Part shown: positions 57,603-64,000 of the stretch, in pieces
Layout of the letters: each line of letters opens with the position of its first letter
Numbering within the stretch: position 1 is the stretch's first letter
Assembly: GCF_004379255.2 (NCBI RefSeq)
Contig: NC_056047.1
Location: 19,110,293-19,174,292 of the forward strand
Source of the DNA: Salvia splendens
Lineage: Eukaryota > Streptophyta > Magnoliopsida > Lamiales > Lamiaceae
DNA: 64,000 nt
Reading direction: 5' to 3'
Translations under genes and position numbers: made by a program
Notes under the pieces: model-generated
The model's database searches: none
What the model was told of the DNA's origin: nothing
Seen by the model: only the letters and a program-made list of their open reading frames with translations

Positions 57603-59881
57603 GCTTCTAAAGGAGGGAAGCAGATTAAAAAAAAGTGGTCGTTTACAGGAGAAAAGGAATACGTCAGCTCAAAGGTTTACTTCTAGTGAAGGTAAAAAAA
57701 AATTGCTTGGCTTCTAGGTGATAATAGGGAAGGAAAATCATTTTATGTTTCGATTAAATAGTGAAACTAAATAGAATCTGATGGATTTTTTTAAACAATA
57801 AAACATCCAGATTCAAATAATTACACCCCTAAACTCCATTTTTACCGCAATGTAATCTCAATAATCTCATTGAACAATTATTAAATTCTAAATTTTCTTC
57901 CTATTTTTAGTACTTTGTCTAGTTAAATTCTAAACCTGTCGAATTAGGATTTAGTAGATCCATTGCTATCTCTAGTAGTGGTTAATTTGAGAGGCCTTTC
58001 ATCATTAACTGAGTTTCAATAATAGAGTTATAATCACCACTCATCCGTTCCAATGACATAATATAATATTTTATTTCGGATGTCTCAAAAATATAGTCTA
58101 CATGTTAAAAACTTCATTCTTTACTAGTAATTTTTGTAATCCTTGTGAAAATTTAAATCAGCCAGATTGAGTTGATCTTTTTGTTTAGCATACTATATTG
58201 TTAGGTAGTTAATATATATTTTAAATATAAATTGTTATAATAATTATCAGGTTTTATAACTAAGACAACAATGAGCAGAAATAAAGAAGCTGTGAATATG
58301 TTCACACATTCGAACCGTATCCATAGGAGTGTGCCACCATTGCCAAATGAGGACATAAGTACTCAATACTTGTTGTGAAGCAGACACATATATGTGTTAT
58401 TGCATGTAGTTTAAATCATTGGATCTAGTTTTGCTAAGAGTACTTTTTTGAACATAAGTTCAAAACACTCTGGATTATCACACTACATTTTTCTCAATTC
58501 TTAATTGTTATTTAAGTTCTATTTTACTTTAACTCGTAGAAATTAATGTGATCTATTTTTCATTCCAGACCATTGACAATTATATATACATAGTTATAAC
58601 AATGTATGTCTTTGTCTAAGGCATGATTCACTATCCCTATCATTGCTGAGAAATGGGTTGTGGCCTCCATCGGAGTTAAATGGAGAAGTTGGAAGCATTA
58701 TTTGAAAACAAGGTATTGGGCTGACGTACCTATCGAGCATTTAATACATGAAATGGATGACAGAGTTTTGGAAGATCAATGGATCAATTGTCTTACTTAC
58801 TGGAGAACGGAAAACGCAATGGTTTATTCTAGTTTTTCTCTATGTAATGATATTTCATTTAAGCTATGAATCTAATCATTTTGATTTATGACTTGCTATT
58901 AGAATATAAGTAAGAGAAACCAAAAAGCTCGAGCAAAGAAGTTAATGAATCAAAGAACAGGAAAGACGTCATTTGCACAAGTTAAAGAAAAATTGGTAAT
59001 GTTTTCTTTTTTCTATGTTTAATTTCATCATTATTTTTATGACATATTAGTATCCTAACAATATACATATTCATAGACAAAGGAACACGGGCGATGCCCA
59101 ACCCGTGTTCAACTTTTTAGTTCCTATTTTGTTCCTTCGAGTGGAAACGCGAGTGATGACGTATCAACTAAAATTGTATATTTCATTACATTTTCCCATT
59201 GTATGGAAAATATTATGCAATTTCATTATGTACATTAATTTTTATAATTTTGTGAACAGACAGCAATGGTCGAACGTAGTAGCCAACTTCCCGAAGGTGT
59301 CGAAGATCAAATTGCTCCAAATGACATATTTTCCCAAATCATGGGAAAGGACAAACCAGGTCACGTAAGGATGATGGGTAAGGGAGTGTGTCCCATAGAC
59401 GTGTGGAGTGGAACACCAAGAAGCACATCGGACCGTTTGTTAATAGAGTACAAATATAAAATTGCACGACTAGAAGCAATGCTTGCCGCAAAACAAAGAC
59501 CAGCTTCGCAAGCAGACATAAGGCCATGTGTGACAAATTCTGAGTCTCTCTCATCACAGGCTACAACTCAAGCTGATCTGGTATCTTTGTTTTTTTTCTA
59601 TAATTTTGAAATATATAACATATTAAAAATGGTTATTAATCTATTTGTTTTCTTGGAGGTTGGGACATACGTTTCTCTAAGGAGTTTTCTCACCCAAAAA
59701 GTTGTTGCTAAGGGATTTATTTATAGCCTCAATCCAACTACAAGAGTTGGCAGGATTGAATTGGTGTGAGATATGTGTCGTAGCCGTGATTGAACCAAAG
59801 GAGCAATTGATCAGGCCCTATGATAACTTTCAAGAGCTTTCACAAGTACTTGGTCATATAATTGCTTGGCCTATAGCTTTG
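57603..59881 (+). pseudogene. CACTA TnpA-like gene, decayed
   Basis: The likely start at 57603 gives MASKGGKQIKKK, but an A run there shifts the frame. Recognisable exons: up to 58821 (VASIGVKWRSWKHYLKTRYW; MDDRVLEDQWINCLTYWRTE), 58903-58995 (NISKRNQKARAKKLMNQRTG), 59077-59175 (TKEHGRCPTRVQLFSSYFVP), 59260-59580 (NDIFSQIMGKDKPGHVRMMG; then a coiled-coil-like EYKYKIARLEAML) and 59659-59881 (VGTYVSLRSFLTQKVVAKGF; then CEICVVAVIEPKEQLIRPYD). The order matches the Ptta/En/Spm Transposase_24 domain followed by the TNP1/EN/SPM Transposase_23 domain, as in TnpA-type DNA-binding proteins of CACTA elements. Introns keep GT...AG and phase over 58903-59580. Defects: the N-terminal frameshift, a TGA just upstream of the 58640-58821 exon region, and a frameshift near 59763. 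Confidence 0.85.
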
Positions 59882-61629
59882 GTATATTCTATCATTTATA
59901 ACTTATAATTAATAATGCATTTCAGTTTGATTCATAATTCACACACGTCCTATACATGCAAGTGACACCCACTGAGTGACATCCATTGGATGTTTATAAT
60001 TTCTCGATCCACATTTAGATGACAGGTACTCTAAATTTGATTACTAATTATACTATTTGAACTACTTGTCTTGATTTATACTACTAGTTTTTAGTGGACA
60101 TTTGCATTTCTCATTGTGTGTGGACTTACTATTGTTGCATTCAATTTCAGTTGGACATCTGTATTTTAATTCACTAGATAGAGCTCTACATGTATTGTTT
60201 TTGTCTGGCCTTTGTATGCGGATATTACAGTGTACTATTTTCTGTAGTTATTTTATAGATTAGCATTAATGTATGATTAGTTTTAAGTTGTTAGAATACG
60301 TGTTCTAATGGATGGTGACACAACAATGAAAAAAGTGAGAACAAATGCATTGTTTATTTGGTCTAATAACCCTCTTTAAATCTTCGATTTAGTCACATGT
60401 ATGAAACTTTGATAATTCTGATTCTTTGCCTTATGTTATTCACCTGATGGATCTTTTATTATCTACACTATAATTTTCTTTGTTCTTTATTAAAAATCCA
60501 ATGTGATATATACTTTGTGCATTCACTGTAGCTACTTGTTGGAGAGACATACTTGTAACTGCAAGCTAGTTTTAGTCTTTTTACAAGTACTTGTAGCCTT
60601 GTTCTCATTTTCTTATCTTGGATATGACATTCTCCTTCTCCATATTTCAACTTTCGGATATAGCTATGAAATTCATTGGACATTGGTCATTGTCTAAATC
60701 TTGAGGAAACTTATGTACATAAAGTTATGAGTAGGAACCAGCATAGGTGCTTTTTCTTATTATTATATAGTTGAATCCTTGCCAAAGTCACTTTCATCCT
60801 GAACTTTCATTAACAATTTGAGCTTTGTGTAATATATATGAGTATCTCCAACCTTTGTTATTTTCTCAAAGTACATGTATATTGTTGTTATTTATTGTAT
60901 TAACTTGGAATTTTGTAATTATTTTAGGTCGCATGGCGTTGGAGTGGTACTTTGCTCTTTTGACAGGCATAAGAGGCTCACATTTTAAAGAAACAAGCAA
61001 TGCCCCTACAAGCACTTTTGGAATAGATTAGGACTTTATAATTTTTACTTTTTAGTACTAATTTTGTTTGTAGTTTAAGTAAAGATGACCAACGCTTATG
61101 TTTAATCCTTGTGTTTAAACACATTAGATAACATCATTTGATACTTTGGGTATTATTGAAAATTGCCATTTTATTTGAATTAGTTATTTATTAAATTTTT
61201 TTGAATGATTAATAATAATATAATGAATTTTGTACATTGAAACTAAAATGTAATTGAAGGATAAAAACATAATTTATGAATATTTGAAGGACAATAATAT
61301 AAATTCTATAAATATGTAGGTGAAAAAAATAAATAAAAATAAAATATAGGGTAAATTGTAATAATAAAAATTTATGGGGGTAGTTAGTAAATTTTCGTCC
61401 AAAAGTTAGTGTAGTTTAAGAAATTATATTGTGGCATTTTCAAGTGACATTACACATTATGTTTCATGGCACCTTTGGAGTGTAATAAAGAAGGATTTAT
61501 CTTCACTTTGCTTGTTATCACACTTTTTTTCCTCACACGAGCAATAAGTGCCATTACACCTAAAGTGTCAAGATAATAGTTTTCTAATTGCATTTATACA
61601 TGTCATAATATGTGAATTTTCTAGTAGTG
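59882..61629. other. CACTA 3' region
   Basis: AT-rich. An ORF ending at 61031 (GRMALEWYFALLTGIRGSHF...) follows an ag acceptor-like site near 60928 and could be a last exon of the TnpA-like gene; not supported further. The last 200 bp hold subterminal repeats (tgccattacacc, tggcaccttt) before the terminal CTAGTAGTG. Confidence 0.5.
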
Positions 61630-62310
61630 TGCCGAACAAGCAAACACGGCCAAACTTATATTAAACTAGTCAGTAAAAATGTACATTTCAGATCGCAAAT
61701 CCTGCATTACAGAACCCAAAACAACCATTATATAATATAATATGTACATTATGCGTATCAGTTAAAAACTACTACCTAGCCAATATTATGTCTAATCCCT
61801 AGACGAATGACTGAAGCTCGTGTACTTAGACTACGGTTTTAAGAATTAGTACATACTACACCCTAGCCCCAAGGATTGCTAAACCCTATGGAAAAACAAG
61901 AAACGTGTGCCGAACAAGCAAACACGGCCAAACTTAAATTAAACTGGTCAGTAAAAATGTACATTACAGATGACAAATCCTGCATTATAGAACCCAAAAC
62001 AACCATTATATAATATAATATGTACATTATGTGTATCAGTTAAAAAATACTACCTAGCGGATATGATTCCTAGACCCTAGATGAATGACTGAAACCCGTC
62101 TACTTTGACGACGGTTTGAAGAGTTAGTACATACTACACCCTAGCCCCAAGGATTGTTAACCCCATGGGGAAAACAAGAAACGTACGCCGATCAATCAAA
62201 TACGGCCAAATTTAAATTATACTAGTCAATAAAAATGTACATTACAGATCACAAAATCATGTATTACAGAACCTAAAACAACCATCATATAATATAATAT
62301 GTACATTATG
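61630..62310. repeat. Tandem repeat, about 280-bp units
   Basis: Three units start near 61630, 61910 and 62189; the third is cut off near 62310. Each holds aagcaaacacggccaaac, cattacagaacccaaaacaa, tataatatgtacattatg and tactacaccctagccccaag in the same order. A fourth unit lies at 52371-52597 on the other side of the CACTA element. They appear to belong to a MULE/FAR1-related repeat. Confidence 0.9.
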
Positions 62311-64000
62311 ATGTGAGCCTGGTCGGCGCGGGTCAGAAAGAGATGGAAGAGGATCGAATTGCCGATCGGAAAAATGGGCACCTGGTCGATGAGTCTGAGC
62401 ATGTGATGTACAACCCCCGCAAGCAAAAGGAAAACGAGGCTGCTTCTTCACCAACAATGCAACCGACCACGGCAGCGCGGTCAATCAAATAATGCACATT
62501 TGTATATTCCTTTCACCAATTTTCCCACACCAGCAAGTAACCAGGCATATAATGCAAAATACTTGACAAATAATGCATCCCATTACATAAATAATGTAAA
62601 TTTTAGATCAACTAATGCGCACAAACCAGTCTTGCAATTACCCATCCAGCCATTTACCAGATATGTAGATGAATGCACAATGCAAGCCTAATTGTTGTCG
62701 AACTACTGACGCACTTAAACACTCAATCAACTTGTTTGGTTACCTGCAGCATGTGTAGGTTGAGAGCGCGACGGACGGCCTCTTTTAGTCATTATAAATC
62801 TGTCATAACAACAAGAAATAAGATACCCAAATCCATCATTTTAAACCCAAAAAAGGTCTGTTTTCGGAGTCAGAGAAAACCGTGAACAACTACCATTTTT
62901 TTGATTTCGAAAGGTCGCAACCAAGTCGATGTTAAAATCATTGATTTTCGTGTCTAAAAATTGATGAAATCGACTTCTAGTCGGGCTTTACCGTCATCTA
63001 CCAGGTTCAAATCATCAACAAGAACAGTTATTTTAGACCCACTTTGTCGATGCGGTGAACAATGTAAACGCCCACTTCCGGAGTTCAAGTAGGATGGAGA
63101 AAATGACGACGAACGGTGGTGGCGGCTATGATTTGACGTTTAGTGGAAGTTGGGGAGAGGGGACGGCGGAAGAGTGGAGAGGAAGTTTTGTGTTTGGAAT
63201 GAGAGAGAATGAATCGACGCTGGGACGTGTATCAATAGCCTCACTAAAATTCGCATATTCCGTTTTTGGTGTGGTTTTATTTGGGAATTTTTACTACTTT
63301 ACCCTCCTAATGCACAGAATCCTATCTATAATGCAACACGGGATAATAAAAAAAGAGTCAATCCGGTACCTTGATCAATCTAATCTAACGACCCAGATTT
63401 AGAAGAAACTTAAATCTAAGGGATGAAAAGGAGATTAAAGCTCCCCTATATATATATAGTCTCACATTTCAATTTCAAATCGCATTTCGCTTTTACCGTG
63501 CAAATTTCAAATCATTCAGACACCACAGGTTTTTGCACGATTTCTACGTTGGGACTGCATAACGCCCCAATACCTTGCGTTCACGAAGTACTTCTGAGAG
63601 AACGTCTCATAGCTCAACCGTGCGTAATTAAAGTGGTCGAGGGTTTGTGTATAGAAGTAGGTCTCGAAACCATCTTCTAGTAATGAACTCACACTCTCCC
63701 CTAAGGGTGGAGAGAGTGTAGGGATATAATTAGATAATGTGGTTTCAACAAAAAAAGAAGAGAGTTACAAGAGAAATGAGATTGAGAGTGAAGAAGAAAT
63801 TCATGCTTGTTAATTTCTGAAGAAGAGAAGAAGTTGAAGAATGGATATGTGAAGAAGAATGGACACAACTCTAATGTGTATGAGAGAGAGAGAGAATGTA
63901 AGGAAGAAAATGTAATTGATCACATTTAGCAGAGCATATCGAATCATATAAGGAAGAAAATCATGCCTCAAGCACTGGCCCATGCATACAACATAAAAAA
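62311..64000. other. No gene recognised to window end
   Basis: AT-rich, with a possible ORF at 63055-63402 (MNNVNAHFRSSSRMEKMTTN...) that has no recognised domain and a Gly-rich start, then a hydrophobic stretch (FGVVLFGNFYYFTLLMH). Unit-like phrases with aatgcatcccattacataaa continue to about 62650, so the MULE-related repeat may extend this far. The last 300 bp are GAA-rich (gaagaagaaattc). Nothing more can be supported. Confidence 0.5.

Larger units (their letters stand above)
52598..61629 (+). mobile_element. CACTA (En/Spm) transposon, 9.0 kb
   Basis: Begins CACTACTAGAAAAA and ends TTTTCTAGTAGTG, the classic plant CACTA inverted ends. The flanking triplets agc and tgc differ by one base, so the 3-bp duplication is decayed or absent. 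Subterminal phrases such as atggcactt occur at both ends. It carries a decayed TnpA-like gene (57603-59881) but no TNP2/TnpD transposase, and it hosts a Harbinger element (52649-56358). Without that nest it is about 5.3 kb. It split a repeat unit that resumes at 61630. Confidence 0.88.

Noticed and set aside
63055..63402. A 115-codon ORF as a new gene
   Set aside because: No domain, no homologous words I recognise, and it lies near repeat-derived DNA; kept only as a note in the region entry.

Overview
This window is a transposon-rich stretch of a flowering-plant nuclear genome. Spliceosomal introns with GT...AG ends, plant-type genes (PLP3-like, RraA-like, BCS1/ASD-type AAA ATPase, a Tm-1-like relic) and plant transposon superfamilies support this. 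The style of the genes suggests a eudicot, perhaps an asterid; that placement is my inference and is weak.

Layout. At 1-1220 I see little. At 1221-8760 lies an LTR retrotransposon on the minus strand that carries one large ORF but no pol; its left LTR holds a 561-bp hAT-type MITE. At 8761-12900 lies a decayed Ty3/gypsy element, also minus strand, with PBS, PPT and an internal gag-to-RNase H deletion. At 13566-17975 there are four PIF/Harbinger-type elements in series. One carries a 73-bp tandem array and one an intact but internally deleted transposase ORF. At 18347-26170 lies a relic of a Tm-1-like gene, split by a 3.4-kb hAT element (perfect 8-bp duplication) and by a 2.55-kb solo LTR. At 29108-36604 three more Harbinger elements occur, two with broken Myb-like ORF1s, among small MITEs.

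The three apparently working host genes are a two-exon BCS1/ASD-type AAA ATPase (36703-38906, +), an eight-coding-exon phosducin-like/TXNDC9 protein (46520-48989, +) and a single-coding-exon RraA-like aldolase (49339-49839, -). The last two converge. Between the first two lie a possible solo LTR, a complete 353-bp TRIM with perfect TSD and PBS, two back-to-back Harbinger elements (the second with a broken DDE transposase), a Ty1/copia fragment and a Stowaway MITE.

At 52598-61629 a 9-kb CACTA element sits inside a MULE/FAR1-associated tandem repeat. It carries a decayed TnpA-like gene and hosts a Harbinger element, which in turn hosts a 2.95-kb solo LTR: a four-layer nest with clean duplications at the two inner levels. 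From 62311 to the end I recognise no gene.

The most notable themes are a closely related set of ten Harbinger elements (inverted ends like GAGCATCCAC, 3-bp duplications, a shared CTATAAATAC-type promoter core), the nested insertions, the broken resistance-type gene, and the pol-less LTR element with its unusual ORF. I found no evidence for a wholly new multi-gene system.
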